Assembly (NCBI GenBank): GCA_041179245.1
Contig: JBEGTT010000091.1
Location: 1 to 17,783 of the forward strand
Direction of reading: 5' to 3'
DNA length: 17,783 bases
Source of the DNA: JBEGTT01 sp041179245
GTDB taxonomy: Bacteria; Pseudomonadota; Gammaproteobacteria; Burkholderiales; Rhodocyclaceae
Every line of letters starts with the position of its first letter. Within the stretch, counting starts at the first letter, position 1. The translations under genes were made by a program, and so were the position numbers. Shown here piece after piece: positions 1 to 8,482 of this stretch. The notes under the pieces are model-generated. The model searched no databases and was not told the origin of the DNA. It saw only the letters and a program-made list of their open reading frames with translations.

Positions 1-852
1 CGCTTATTTGATCTGGAAGTGCCTGAAATTGAAGATGGTCTGATGGAAATTAAGGCCGCTGCCCGCGATCCAGGTATGCGCGCCAAGATTGCTGTGAAAT
101 CTAATGATCCACGGGTTGATCCTATTGGTACCTGCGTCGGTTTGCGCGGTTCCCGTGTGACCAATGTGCGCAATGAGATTGGTGGCGAAAATATCGATAT
201 CGTGATGTGGTCTGCTGACCCGGCGCAATTTGTGATTGGTGCGTTGGCTCCAGCAGAAGTGTCCTCCATCATGGTTGATGAAGAAAAGCACGCGATGGAC
301 GTTGTGGTAGATAACGACAATCTGGCAATTGCGATTGGGCGTGCGGGGCAAAACGTTCGTTTGGCGTCGGAATTGACGGGCTGGACAATCAATCTATTGT
401 CACAAGAAGAGTCGGAGAAGAAGTCTGAGGCTGAAACAGCTGCTGTGCGCGTCTTGTTCATGGAAAAGCTGGATATTGACGAAGATCTGTCCGACTTGTT
501 GATTGCGGAAGGTTTCTCAACGCTGGAAGAAGTAGCTTACATTCCGTTGGCTGAGATGCTAGAAATTGAAGGTCTGGATGAGGACACGGTTAACGCGCTG
601 CGTACTCGCTCACGTAATGCCTTGCTGACCGAAGCGATTGCTACGGAAGAGCGTTTGGATACAGTGAATGAAGATTTGCTGGCTCTCGATGGTATGACCA
701 AGGAATTGGCAGCCAAGCTGGCTGGCCAAAATATTAAAACACGCGATGATCTGGCTGATTTGGCTGTTGATGAATTGGCAGAAATCTCTGGAATTGATGA
801 AGAACAAGCAAAACAATTGATCGTGACGGCACGCGCTCACTGGTTTGAGTAA
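1..852 (+). CDS. nusA: Transcription termination/antitermination factor NusA, C-terminal part (5' end outside window)
   Basis: NusA binds RNA polymerase and nascent RNA and modulates pausing, termination and antitermination in the cytoplasm. The frame is open from the first base, so the N-terminal polymerase-binding and S1 regions lie upstream of the window; 283 residues are visible of about 490-500 usual for the family. Visible parts in order are KH1 with a GLRG loop (visible residues 47-50), KH2 with a GRAG loop (113-116) followed by QNVRLAS, then two acidic helix-hairpin-helix repeats (roughly 150-210 and 225-283) typical of proteobacterial NusA with the AR1/AR2 extension. The stop is TAA at 850-852, and infB follows after 15 bases. 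The nusA-infB pairing is classic for the rimP-nusA-infB operon, so rimP probably lies just left of the window. Identification is firm. Confidence 0.97.
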   Translation, partial: RLFDLEVPEIEDGLMEIKAAARDPGMRAKIAVKSNDPRVDPIGTCVGLRGSRVTNVRNEIGGENIDIVMWSADPAQFVIGALAPAEVSSIMVDEEKHAMDVVVDNDNLAIAIGRAGQNVRLASELTGWTINLLSQEESEKKSEAETAAVRVLFMEKLDIDEDLSDLLIAEGFSTLEEVAYIPLAEMLEIEGLDEDTVNALRTRSRNALLTEAIATEERLDTVNEDLLALDGMTKELAAKLAGQNIKTRDDLADLAVDELAEISGIDEEQAKQLIVTARAHWFE

Positions 853-867
853 GCGGGGAAAAACACC

Positions 868-3735
868 ATGTCAACAACTACCGTCGCACAGTTCGCAACC
901 GAACTGAAAATGCCCTCAGAGGCCCTGTTGGAACAGCTTGCTAAGGCAGGCGTAGAAAAAGCAGATGTCCAAGCCGTACTGAGTGATCAAGATAAAACGC
1001 GCTTGCTGGGATTTTTGCGCCAGTCACACGGTGAAGCTGCCGGAGCAACCAACAAAATTACCCTAACGCGCAAACAAACCTCTGAAATTAAAGCCACTGA
1101 CTCGTCGGGGCGCGCTCGTACTGTTCAAGTTGAAGTTCGTAAAAAACGAGTGCTGATTAAACGGGATGAAGTGACACCAGAGGTGCTTAGTCCTGTACTG
1201 GCTTCATCGGTTGAAATAACACCTGAACCTGAAGCCGTCATCGAAACGCCGTTGGAAATCCAGCCAGAACCTGTGGTTGAACCCGTTGTGGAAGCATTGC
1301 CGCCGCCAGCTTCTATCGTTGAGGAACCTGTAGTTCAAACCGTTTCTGAAGTGACTATCGCTGAAGTGGCGGTGGTTGAACCTGTGATTGAGGTTCTTCC
1401 AGAAGCGCAACCGGAACCGGTGGTTGCTGTTGAGCCTGAGCCTGCTGTACAGAATCAACCGGTTCCAACGCTTGCTAAGCGTGTGGTCGCTAATAAACAT
1501 TCATTCCTTGATCCTAAAGAAATTGCGTCTCGGGAAGCTGAAGAGCGTCGTGGCCGTGCCTTGTCTGAGTACCAGGCTCGGGAACTCGAAGAAAAGAAGG
1601 CGCGTGAAGTGGGTTTGCAGCGTTTGAAGCAAGATGCTGAAACCAAAGCTAAAGCAGCGTTGGATGCAAAGAACGTGACTTCACAACAAGTTGCGGCCGT
1701 TCGTGCTAACAAAGATGCTCCGTCTGGCACGCTTCATCGTACCGATGTCAAGAAGACTGGCGATGCCAAGAAAACTGGCGGTGCGGTACGTGATGAAAAA
1801 CCGGCTGGCAAAGGTAAGGCAGATGGTTGGAGCGATAACCGTGGCAAAAAGCCTGGTTTGAAAAGCAAGGGGCCTGATGGTGCCGATGGCTGGCGTAGTG
1901 GTGGTAAACACGGCAAAAAACATCAAAGCCAAGAACCTCAAGGCGAACATGCCTTCCAGGCACCAACAGAGCCAATCGTTCAAGAAGTTCATGTGCCAGA
2001 AACCATTACGGTTGCCGAACTCGCTCATAAGATGTCCGTGAAGGCAATTGAAGTCATTAAAGCCCTGATGAAAATGGGGTCTATGGTGACGATTAATCAG
2101 GTGCTTGACCAAGAAACCGCCATGATTTTGGTTGAAGAAATGGGGCATCAGGCCGTCGCTGCCAAACTGGACGATCCTGATGCATTCTTGGCCGATCATC
2201 ATCCCGAACATAAGGATGCTGAACAGCTTCATCGTGCGCCAGTGGTAACTGTTATGGGTCACGTAGACCATGGTAAGACCTCATTGTTGGATTACATTCG
2301 GCGCGCCAAGGTGGCTGCTGGTGAAGCCGGTGGGATTACCCAACATATTGGTGCGTACCACGTTGAAACAGAACGCGGCATGATTACCTTCCTTGATACA
2401 CCGGGCCACGAAGCTTTTACAGCCATGCGTGCTCGCGGTGCCAAGGCGACCGATTTGGTTATTCTTGTTGTGGCGGCAGACGATGGTGTGATGCCACAAA
2501 CCAAGGAAGCGATCCACCACGCTAAGGCAGCGGGTGTGCCGCTCGTGGTAGCGATCAATAAGATGGATAAGCCAGATGCCAACCCAGAACGGGTTAAGCA
2601 AGAGCTGGTGGCTGAAGGGGTTATTCCTGAAGAGTACGGTGGTGACTCACCCTTTATCGCTGTTTCTGCTAAGAAGGGCACCGGCATTGACGAGTTGCTC
2701 GAACAAGTCCTGCTTCAAGCCGAAGTGTTGGAACTGACGGCGGCTAAAGATTCTCCAGCCAAGGGTCTAATCATCGAAGCCCGTTTGGATAAGGGGCGTG
2801 GTGCTGTTGCAACGATGCTGGTCCAGTCTGGTACGTTAAGGCGTGGTGATGTGGTACTTGCTGGTCAAGTATTTGGTCGTGTTCGTGCCATGCTCGATGA
2901 AAACGGTAAGCCGATCAACGAAGCCGGGCCTTCAATCCCAGTTGAAATCCTCGGTTTGTCAGATGTTCCAGCGGCGGGTGAAGAAGCGATTGTGCTGGCC
3001 GATGAAAAGAAAGCGCGCGAAATTGCCCTGTTCCGTCAAGGCAAATTCCGTGATGTGAAGCTGGCTAAGCAGCAGGCTGCCAAGTTGGAATCGATCTTTG
3101 AACAGATGGGTGAGGGCGAGGTCAAGAACCTGCCACTGATTATCAAGGCCGATGTGCAAGGTTCACAAGAAGCCTTGGTGCAATCACTGGTCAAACTGTC
3201 TACGGATGAAGTTCGTGTTCAGGTGATTCATGGCGCGGTGGGTGGTATCAGCGAGTCCGATGTGAATTTGGCTCAGGCTTCAGGTGCGGTGATCATCGGC
3301 TTTAATACGCGTGCGGATGCTAGTTCTCGCCGCTTGGCCGAAGGCTTCGGTGTTGATATTCGTTACTACAATGTGATTTACGATGCGGTGGACGAAGTTC
3401 GTGCAGCCTTGTCTGGCATGTTGTCGCCTGAGAAACGCGAGCAAATTACGGGTCAAGTCGAAATTCGCCAAGTATTCCAAGTTTCCAAGGTTGGTTCGAT
3501 TGCCGGCTGTCTGGTTCAGGAAGGCGTGGTCAAGCGTGCTTCGCGTGTTCGTCTGTTGCGCGGCAATATTGTGCAATGGGATGGCGAACTCGACTCTCTC
3601 AAACGTTTCAAGGACGATGCCAAGGAAGTTAAGGGTGGCTTTGAGTGTGGCTTGTCGTTGAAGGGTAATAACGACATTCAGGTTGGCGACATTCTGGAAG
3701 CCTACGAAATCCAGGAAGTGGCTCGTACGCTGTAA
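868..3735 (+). CDS. infB: Translation initiation factor IF-2
   Basis: IF-2 is the GTPase that brings initiator fMet-tRNA to the 30S subunit and promotes 70S joining. The 955-residue protein starts at ATG 868 behind a GGGGA-type ribosome binding site. The N-terminal IF2N domain (about 1-60) is followed by a Val/Glu/Pro-rich low-complexity stretch (about 100-205), a charged helical region (215-285) and a Lys/Gly-rich linker (about 290-355) in which a DGW...GKK/GKHGKK unit occurs twice. A second IF2N-like segment (about 380-430) precedes the G domain: G1 GHVDHGKT at 464-471, G3 DTPGH at 510-514, G4 NKMD at 564-567. Domains II, III and the C-terminal fMet-tRNA-binding domain complete the protein. 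Its stop overlaps the rbfA start by one base (TAATG), so the two are probably translationally coupled. An in-frame GTG at 1609 behind AAGAAGG could give a shorter IF-2 form. Confidence 0.98.
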   Translation: MSTTTVAQFATELKMPSEALLEQLAKAGVEKADVQAVLSDQDKTRLLGFLRQSHGEAAGATNKITLTRKQTSEIKATDSSGRARTVQVEVRKKRVLIKRDEVTPEVLSPVLASSVEITPEPEAVIETPLEIQPEPVVEPVVEALPPPASIVEEPVVQTVSEVTIAEVAVVEPVIEVLPEAQPEPVVAVEPEPAVQNQPVPTLAKRVVANKHSFLDPKEIASREAEERRGRALSEYQARELEEKKAREVGLQRLKQDAETKAKAALDAKNVTSQQVAAVRANKDAPSGTLHRTDVKKTGDAKKTGGAVRDEKPAGKGKADGWSDNRGKKPGLKSKGPDGADGWRSGGKHGKKHQSQEPQGEHAFQAPTEPIVQEVHVPETITVAELAHKMSVKAIEVIKALMKMGSMVTINQVLDQETAMILVEEMGHQAVAAKLDDPDAFLADHHPEHKDAEQLHRAPVVTVMGHVDHGKTSLLDYIRRAKVAAGEAGGITQHIGAYHVETERGMITFLDTPGHEAFTAMRARGAKATDLVILVVAADDGVMPQTKEAIHHAKAAGVPLVVAINKMDKPDANPERVKQELVAEGVIPEEYGGDSPFIAVSAKKGTGIDELLEQVLLQAEVLELTAAKDSPAKGLIIEARLDKGRGAVATMLVQSGTLRRGDVVLAGQVFGRVRAMLDENGKPINEAGPSIPVEILGLSDVPAAGEEAIVLADEKKAREIALFRQGKFRDVKLAKQQAAKLESIFEQMGEGEVKNLPLIIKADVQGSQEALVQSLVKLSTDEVRVQVIHGAVGGISESDVNLAQASGAVIIGFNTRADASSRRLAEGFGVDIRYYNVIYDAVDEVRAALSGMLSPEKREQITGQVEIRQVFQVSKVGSIAGCLVQEGVVKRASRVRLLRGNIVQWDGELDSLKRFKDDAKEVKGGFECGLSLKGNNDIQVGDILEAYEIQEVARTL

Positions 3736-4136
3736 TGAAAAAACGTTCTTCAAGACTTTCTTTTTCCCGGTCGGATCGTGTTTCCGAACAGATTCGCCGG
3801 GATCTGGCTGATCTCATCCAGAATGAGTTGAAAGACCCGCGTGTTGGTATGGTCAGCCTGACCGAAGTTGAGGTGACGGCTGACTATGCGCACGCGAAGG
3901 TTTTTTTCACAACACTCGACACCGCTCACTTGCCAGAGATACAGATTGGACTGAATCGATCTAGTGGTTTTTTACGTCGAGAGTTAGGCCGTCGAATTCG
4001 GATTCACACCTTGCCAGAACTCCATTTTGTGCACGATATATCTCTGGAACGGGGCGCGAGTCTCTCATTGTTGATCGACCAGGCTGCAGCGATGTGCATC
4101 GACTCAGACGAGCCTGAGACAGATTCTGACGATTAA
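3735..4136 (+). CDS. rbfA: 30S ribosome-binding factor A
   Basis: RbfA is a small KH-fold assembly factor that binds the immature 30S subunit near 16S rRNA helix 1 and is needed for 5'-end processing and growth in the cold. The 133-residue product has the family hallmarks: a basic N-terminus, then SDRVSEQIRRDLADLI, KDPRVGMVSLTEVEVT and ADYAHAKVFF, with an acidic tail ending ETDSDD. The ATG shares its A with the infB TAA stop, so translation is probably coupled to infB. In many bacteria truB follows rbfA; here a ppiD-type gene does instead, 15 bases downstream. Length is normal for the family. Confidence 0.96.
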   Translation: MKKRSSRLSFSRSDRVSEQIRRDLADLIQNELKDPRVGMVSLTEVEVTADYAHAKVFFTTLDTAHLPEIQIGLNRSSGFLRRELGRRIRIHTLPELHFVHDISLERGASLSLLIDQAAAMCIDSDEPETDSDD

Positions 4137-4151
4137 ATTTCACGAGGCTAT

Positions 4152-6068
4152 ATGTTCGACCTAGTGCGTAATAACAAGCGTGTTGTGCAAGGGTTTTTGC
4201 TGCTGATTACCCTTCCGTTTGCCTTTTGGGGCATTGATTCCTACGTTCGAGGCGGGCAGGGCGGAGCAACGATAGCTAGTGTTGGTGACTTCAAGATCAC
4301 TCAAGCTCAGTTTCAGCAGGCGCTTCATGAGCAGAAAAATCAGTTACAGCAACGTTTGGGGGCACAGTTTGATCCACGTTTGCTGGATCAGCCTGGCTTA
4401 CGTCAGGAACTGTTGAATCAGCTTGTCAATCAGAATTTATTGCTTCAGGAAGCTGGGAAGCAACGCCTCTACGCCAGTGATGTAGGCCTTCGGCAACTGA
4501 TTGTGGGTATTCCTGCATTCCAAGAGGACGGGAAATTTTCCAAGTCGCGTTACGAGGCCATGTTGGCCGCTCAGGGGATGAACCCTGAAGGCTTTGAACA
4601 GCAATTGCGTCGTGATTTAACAATTCAGCAGTTATTGGGCACCTTGGGCGATTCCAGTTTTGTACCTGTTACCGTGGCCGAACAGGTGGCTACGATTCAG
4701 TCGGAAACCCGGCTGGTTCAAGAAATTATTTATTCAGCGGAATCGTTCCTGAGTAAGGTCAAACTGGCACCCGAGGCGGTTCAGGCTTACTACACCGATA
4801 ATCAGAAACAGTTCGAACGTCCAGAACAGGTGAAGGTTGAATTTGCCGTGTTGTCAGGTGCTGCTCTACGAGCGCAAATTACGGTGAGTGAAGCTGAGGT
4901 AAAGACTGCGTACGAGTCGAATAAATCACGTTATCAAGATCCCGAGCAGCGTCGTGCCAGCCATATTCTGCTGACGGTCGATGAGAAGGCCAGTGATGCT
5001 GATAAAGCTAAGGCCAAGGAAAAAGCAAGCTCTGTTCTGAACGAAATTAACGTAACACCAAACAAATTTGAAGCATTGGCTCGCCAGTACTCACAAGATC
5101 CCGGCTCAGCCAAGCAGGGTGGCGATTTAGGGTATTTCGGCAAAGGCAGCATGGTTAAGCCATTTGAGGATGCGGTATGGCGTCTAAAAGAGGGTGAAAC
5201 ATCCGCAGTCGTTCAGTCTGATTTCGGATTCCACATTATTCGTCTTACGGGTATTAAAGGCGGCAAAACCAAGCCGCTGGAAGCGGTACGCGCTGAGTTG
5301 GAAGCTGAATTACGTCAGCAAGCGATTTCTCGCAAGTTTGCAGAATCCGCTGAATCCTTTGGAAATATGGTTTACGAACAATCAGACAGTCTGCAACCGG
5401 TTGCTGAAAAATTCCATATTGCCCTTCAGCAAACAGGCTGGATCAGTAAAGGGAACGCGCCTTCAGGAACATCTCTGTCTAATTCTAAGTTGCTCAACGA
5501 ATTGTTCAGTGACGATACCGTTAAACAGCATCGAAATACTCAGGCCGTTGAAGTGGCGAAGGACACCTTGGTTTCTGCTCGGGTTATCGAACACAAAGCT
5601 GCTGATATTCAGCCAATAGAAGCAGTTCGTGGGCAAATTGAGCAAACACTGAAACAGAAAGAAGCCCTCTCGCTTGCAAAGGCTGCCAGCGAAGAAGCCC
5701 TTGCTAATTTGCAAGCGGGCAAGGAAATCAAAGACGCTTGGTCGGCCTCTCGTGAAGTGTCACGGATTAACCCCCGTGCTATTCCTGCGCAAGCCATTGC
5801 GCCCGTTTTCCGTTTGCCCAGTAATCAGCTCCCAGCCTTTACCCGTGTAGACCTGGCTGGCCGAGGTTTTGCGGTTTATAAATTACTTAAGGTTGGCCAG
5901 AACTCGATGAGCCCTACAGAGCGTAAGAGCTTCCAAAGTGCAGTACGTCAGCAGTTGCAAACGTTGATGTCTCAGGAAGACACCCTGAATTATCTAAAGG
6001 CCCTTCGGGAACGTTATAAGGTTGAGGTCAATCAGGCTGCCCTGATGGACAACGCTGCTGACCGTTAA
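4152..6068 (+). CDS. ppiD: PpiD-type membrane-anchored peptidyl-prolyl cis-trans isomerase
   Basis: PpiD-family proteins are inner-membrane chaperones whose periplasmic part assists folding of newly exported outer-membrane and periplasmic proteins. The 638-residue product starts at ATG 4152 behind GAGG (4144-4147). The sequence shows a short cytoplasmic N-terminus, one signal-anchor helix (about residues 12-29), a SurA_N-like helical chaperone region (about 35-200), a parvulin domain (about 268-367, with ASHILL, a GGDLGYFGKGSM core and FGFHIIRL), and a long helical C-terminal region. Length matches E. coli PpiD (about 620 residues). It follows rbfA in the same direction and is probably cotranscribed with it. 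A terminator-like hairpin spans its TAA stop, so the left-hand transcript probably ends here. I separate it from SurA because it has a membrane anchor rather than a cleavable signal and only one clear parvulin domain. Confidence 0.9.
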   Translation: MFDLVRNNKRVVQGFLLLITLPFAFWGIDSYVRGGQGGATIASVGDFKITQAQFQQALHEQKNQLQQRLGAQFDPRLLDQPGLRQELLNQLVNQNLLLQEAGKQRLYASDVGLRQLIVGIPAFQEDGKFSKSRYEAMLAAQGMNPEGFEQQLRRDLTIQQLLGTLGDSSFVPVTVAEQVATIQSETRLVQEIIYSAESFLSKVKLAPEAVQAYYTDNQKQFERPEQVKVEFAVLSGAALRAQITVSEAEVKTAYESNKSRYQDPEQRRASHILLTVDEKASDADKAKAKEKASSVLNEINVTPNKFEALARQYSQDPGSAKQGGDLGYFGKGSMVKPFEDAVWRLKEGETSAVVQSDFGFHIIRLTGIKGGKTKPLEAVRAELEAELRQQAISRKFAESAESFGNMVYEQSDSLQPVAEKFHIALQQTGWISKGNAPSGTSLSNSKLLNELFSDDTVKQHRNTQAVEVAKDTLVSARVIEHKAADIQPIEAVRGQIEQTLKQKEALSLAKAASEEALANLQAGKEIKDAWSASREVSRINPRAIPAQAIAPVFRLPSNQLPAFTRVDLAGRGFAVYKLLKVGQNSMSPTERKSFQSAVRQQLQTLMSQEDTLNYLKALRERYKVEVNQAALMDNAADR

Positions 6069-6099
6069 TGATTCAATAGCGATTTATTGACGGTTTTTT
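6061..6099 (+). terminator. Probable intrinsic terminator at the end of ppiD
   Basis: ACCGTTAAT (6061-6069) pairs with ATTGACGGT (6086-6094) as nine RNA base pairs, one of them U-G, around a 16-base loop. Six T residues (6094-6099) follow directly. An alternative inner stem TCAATA/TATTGA can also form. The hairpin includes the ppiD stop codon and ends two bases before the in-frame TAG-GTG junction of the flavoprotein gene. The stem is only moderately GC-rich, so termination may be partial. Confidence 0.6.
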
Positions 6100-6101
6100 A
6101 G

Positions 6102-7361
6102 GTGGAAAGTTTTTCGGTTGCGATCGTTGGAGCGGGTCCAGCAGGTTTGATGGCTGCTGAAGTGTTGAGTAAGGCCGGTTGCGTTGTCGATGTTTACGAC
6201 GTGATGCCAACAGCAGGGCGAAAGTTTTTGATGGCGGGGCGAGGGGGCTTGAATCTGACGCATAGCGAAGATCAAGCCCTTTTCCTTTCTCGCTTCAGAC
6301 TGACTGACTCATCAATTCCTGAGCCTCCGCTTCCGGCCATTTTTCTGAAGGCACTTCAACAATTCGGCGCACCTGAACTACGCCAATGGGCAGATGGTTT
6401 GGGTGCCGAAACTTTTGTGGGTACTTCTGGGCGGGTTTTCCCCAAGGCGATGAAAGCCGCCCCCTTATTGCGGGCTTGGTTACGCCGCTTGCAAGAACAA
6501 GGGGTCCATTTCCATTTGCGCCATCGTTGGCAAGGTTGGGGGACAAATCACGCTGAGCTTATTTTTCATTCGCTCGATGGGGTGCAAAAAATTCAGGCAG
6601 ATGCTTGTCTGCTGGCATTGGGTGGTGGAAGCTGGCCAAAGCTGGGTTCCGATGGTCGTTGGCAAAATCTGCTGGCTGAAAAGCAAATTTCATTGCATCC
6701 CTTATTGCCGGCTAATTGTGGTTTTAATGTAAGTTGGAGTGGCTATCTCATTGAGCGTTTTGCCGGCCAGGTACTGAAAAACGTACGTCTGAATGGTGTC
6801 AAGCGTGGTGATCTTGTGATGACCCGTTATGGCCTAGAAGGAGGGGCGATTTATGCACTTTCTGCTGATTTGCGGGATGAGATTGAGCAGAACGGTTATG
6901 CAACGTTGTCGATTGATCTGATGCCTGACCGTTCTCAAGCGGAGTTGGAAAAAATACTAGCACGGTCTAAAGGTTCTAAATCATGGACTAGCTTCTTGAA
7001 AACCAGCTTAAAACTGAGTCCGCTGCATGTGGCTTTACTCCATGAGTGTTTGCCGGCTAAAGATAGAGAGTCTGCCGTCCAACTGGCTGCTGGCATCAAG
7101 GCGCTGTCCGTTATGCTGAACTCTCCACGGCCATTGGAAGAAGCAATCAGCTCGGCGGGTGGTGTGGCATTTGATGGGGTAGATGACAATTTTCAGCTTA
7201 AGTTACTGCCGGGTGTTTTTTGTGCAGGGGAAATGCTGGATTGGGAAGCGCCAACGGGCGGATATTTACTCACGGCCTGTATGGCGACGGGTAGGGCGGC
7301 TGCATTGGGAATAATAAATACATTTCAGGAAGAAAACTCTTCACAGAAAGTACGTGTCTGA
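6102..7361 (+). CDS. FAD-dependent oxidoreductase of the HI0933/PP_4765 flavoprotein family (substrate unknown)
   Basis: The 419-residue product has a Rossmann FAD-binding start with GAGPAG at residues 10-15, the family motif GRKFLMAGRGGLNLTHSE (39-56), and a C-terminal signature in which SSAGGVAFDGV is followed by LPGVFCAGEMLDWEAPTGGY. These place it in the HI0933-like flavoprotein family, and the GRGGLNLTHS variant fits the PP_4765-type subgroup. No substrate is established for that group, so I assign none. The start is GTG at 6102: an in-frame TAG sits directly before it and the FAD motif begins nine residues later, so no other start fits. No clear Shine-Dalgarno sequence precedes it; the upstream bases are the T run of the hairpin behind ppiD. 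Its TGA stop overlaps the ATG of the next gene (TGATG). Cytoplasmic location is inferred from the absence of a signal or membrane segment. Confidence 0.85.
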   Translation: MESFSVAIVGAGPAGLMAAEVLSKAGCVVDVYDVMPTAGRKFLMAGRGGLNLTHSEDQALFLSRFRLTDSSIPEPPLPAIFLKALQQFGAPELRQWADGLGAETFVGTSGRVFPKAMKAAPLLRAWLRRLQEQGVHFHLRHRWQGWGTNHAELIFHSLDGVQKIQADACLLALGGGSWPKLGSDGRWQNLLAEKQISLHPLLPANCGFNVSWSGYLIERFAGQVLKNVRLNGVKRGDLVMTRYGLEGGAIYALSADLRDEIEQNGYATLSIDLMPDRSQAELEKILARSKGSKSWTSFLKTSLKLSPLHVALLHECLPAKDRESAVQLAAGIKALSVMLNSPRPLEEAISSAGGVAFDGVDDNFQLKLLPGVFCAGEMLDWEAPTGGYLLTACMATGRAAALGIINTFQEENSSQKVRV

Positions 7362-8458
7362 TGTCCGATAAACGCGCTCAAAATTTTTCGATATTCGTCC
7401 CTGATTTGTTTTGGCCTGAGCCAGACGATCAAGCCGCATTGAAGGATATTCAATGCCCTCATTTAGAGAAACTGTTAGCGAGAACCCCCTTAACCCAAAT
7501 GACTCGCGAGAATGGCGGAAGCGATAGCCCAGAGTCGGTTTTGTTTGATCTCGCGGGTTTAAGTCAGTCTTTGGCTTCGATACGAGCGCTGGGTGAGGAC
7601 AACCCTTTGCCAATTTCGGAGGGCGCCTGGTTATGTGCAGATCCGGTTCATTTGCGTTTTCATCACGAGCAAATTGTGTTGGCTGACCCGGGGGCCTTTG
7701 TGCTGACACAGGACGAAGCCACCCAGTTGGTCACTGACTTGAATGCGATGTTTGCTGATATTGGGCAATTTTTTGCGCCCCATCCTGAGCGTTGGTATGT
7801 ACGTTTGCATCCAGATCATGGTGCTTTTACCACGACGGAATTGCTTCCGTTGTCTGCGGTTGCGGGGCGCCGTTTGCAAGGCGAAACGCTCCATTCCCAG
7901 CAAGGAACAGAGAATCAGATTAGTTGCCAGCGCAGGGTGCGGCAATGGCAGAACGAAATTCAGATGTGGCTTCACGCTCATCCCTTAAACGAATTACGGC
8001 TGTCTGCGGGTAAACCTGCGATCAATGGTCTTTGGTTCTGGGGAAGTCGCGGATTGTCTACTGTGCCTGATGCTCGCCAAGTCCCGTTTTCTAGGATTTA
8101 CTCCTACCCACACCATGTGTTGGCACGGGGATTGGCTAAATCCAACGCTTTACCCTGGGAAACGTTGGCGGGGATGAAGGCTGATGGCGTCCAGAAAGTA
8201 AATGCCTTGCTGGTTTGGGACGATCTAGTCAAACCAACCTTGTACGAAGATGCAGCCGCTTGGCGGGCAGCCGTCGAGTCTTTTGATCGAGAATGGCTTG
8301 CGCCTCTGTTGGCCGGGAAAACACCCTTTACTTTGGTGATCTCCAGTATTTACGGCACCTTCCGGCTAAATAGCTGTGATTACCGGGGATGGCAGTTCTG
8401 GAAGCCGATTAAGCCGCTTGGCGATATTGTGCAAAATCTGGCGCTGGCACGAAGTTAA
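7361..8458 (+). CDS. RpfE-like conserved protein upstream of recJ (function unknown)
   Basis: This 365-residue protein has no signal peptide or membrane helix. It shows conserved-looking blocks: NFSIFVPDLFWP near the N-terminus, WYVRLHPDHGAF in the middle, LNELRLSAGKPAINGLWFWG, and a C-terminal region rich in Trp and Tyr (YRGWQFWKPIKPLGD). From memory of family members, such proteins sit beside recJ in betaproteobacteria and in the Xanthomonas rpf cluster, where they are called RpfE; some are labelled phosphoglycerate mutase without clear basis, and I see no catalytic motif supporting that label. The start ATG overlaps the stop of the flavoprotein gene (TGATG), so translation is probably coupled. 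recJ follows after 20 bases. The RpfE-type assignment is moderately sure, and no biochemical role should be inferred from it. Confidence 0.6.
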   Translation: MSDKRAQNFSIFVPDLFWPEPDDQAALKDIQCPHLEKLLARTPLTQMTRENGGSDSPESVLFDLAGLSQSLASIRALGEDNPLPISEGAWLCADPVHLRFHHEQIVLADPGAFVLTQDEATQLVTDLNAMFADIGQFFAPHPERWYVRLHPDHGAFTTTELLPLSAVAGRRLQGETLHSQQGTENQISCQRRVRQWQNEIQMWLHAHPLNELRLSAGKPAINGLWFWGSRGLSTVPDARQVPFSRIYSYPHHVLARGLAKSNALPWETLAGMKADGVQKVNALLVWDDLVKPTLYEDAAAWRAAVESFDREWLAPLLAGKTPFTLVISSIYGTFRLNSCDYRGWQFWKPIKPLGDIVQNLALARS

Positions 8459-8476
8459 GCGCGGTAAATAAGGTAT

Positions 8477-8482
8477 ATGTGA
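8477..8482 (+). promoter_or_regulatory. ATG-TGA start-stop overlapping the recJ GTG start
   Basis: Behind AAGG (8470-8473) an ATG (8477-8479) is followed at once by TGA (8480-8482). The recJ GTG start (8479-8481) shares bases with both codons. Initiation at the ATG would give a minimal one-codon frame and could lower or gate RecJ synthesis. It may equally be chance. Confidence 0.3.

Noticed and set aside
1204..1480. Val/Glu/Pro-rich low-complexity stretch in infB considered as an inserted repeat
   Set aside because: Such variable acidic or proline-rich N-terminal linkers are normal in bacterial IF-2, and the frame and codon use are continuous with the flanks.
1681..2271. 196-codon open frame on the minus strand inside infB
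   Set aside because: It lies wholly antisense to the well-supported infB reading frame, has no ribosome binding site, and its translation is His/Phe-rich as expected for an antisense shadow.
7361..8458. Phosphoglycerate mutase label for the RpfE-like protein
   Set aside because: I see none of the metal-binding or catalytic serine motifs expected of a cofactor-independent phosphoglycerate mutase.
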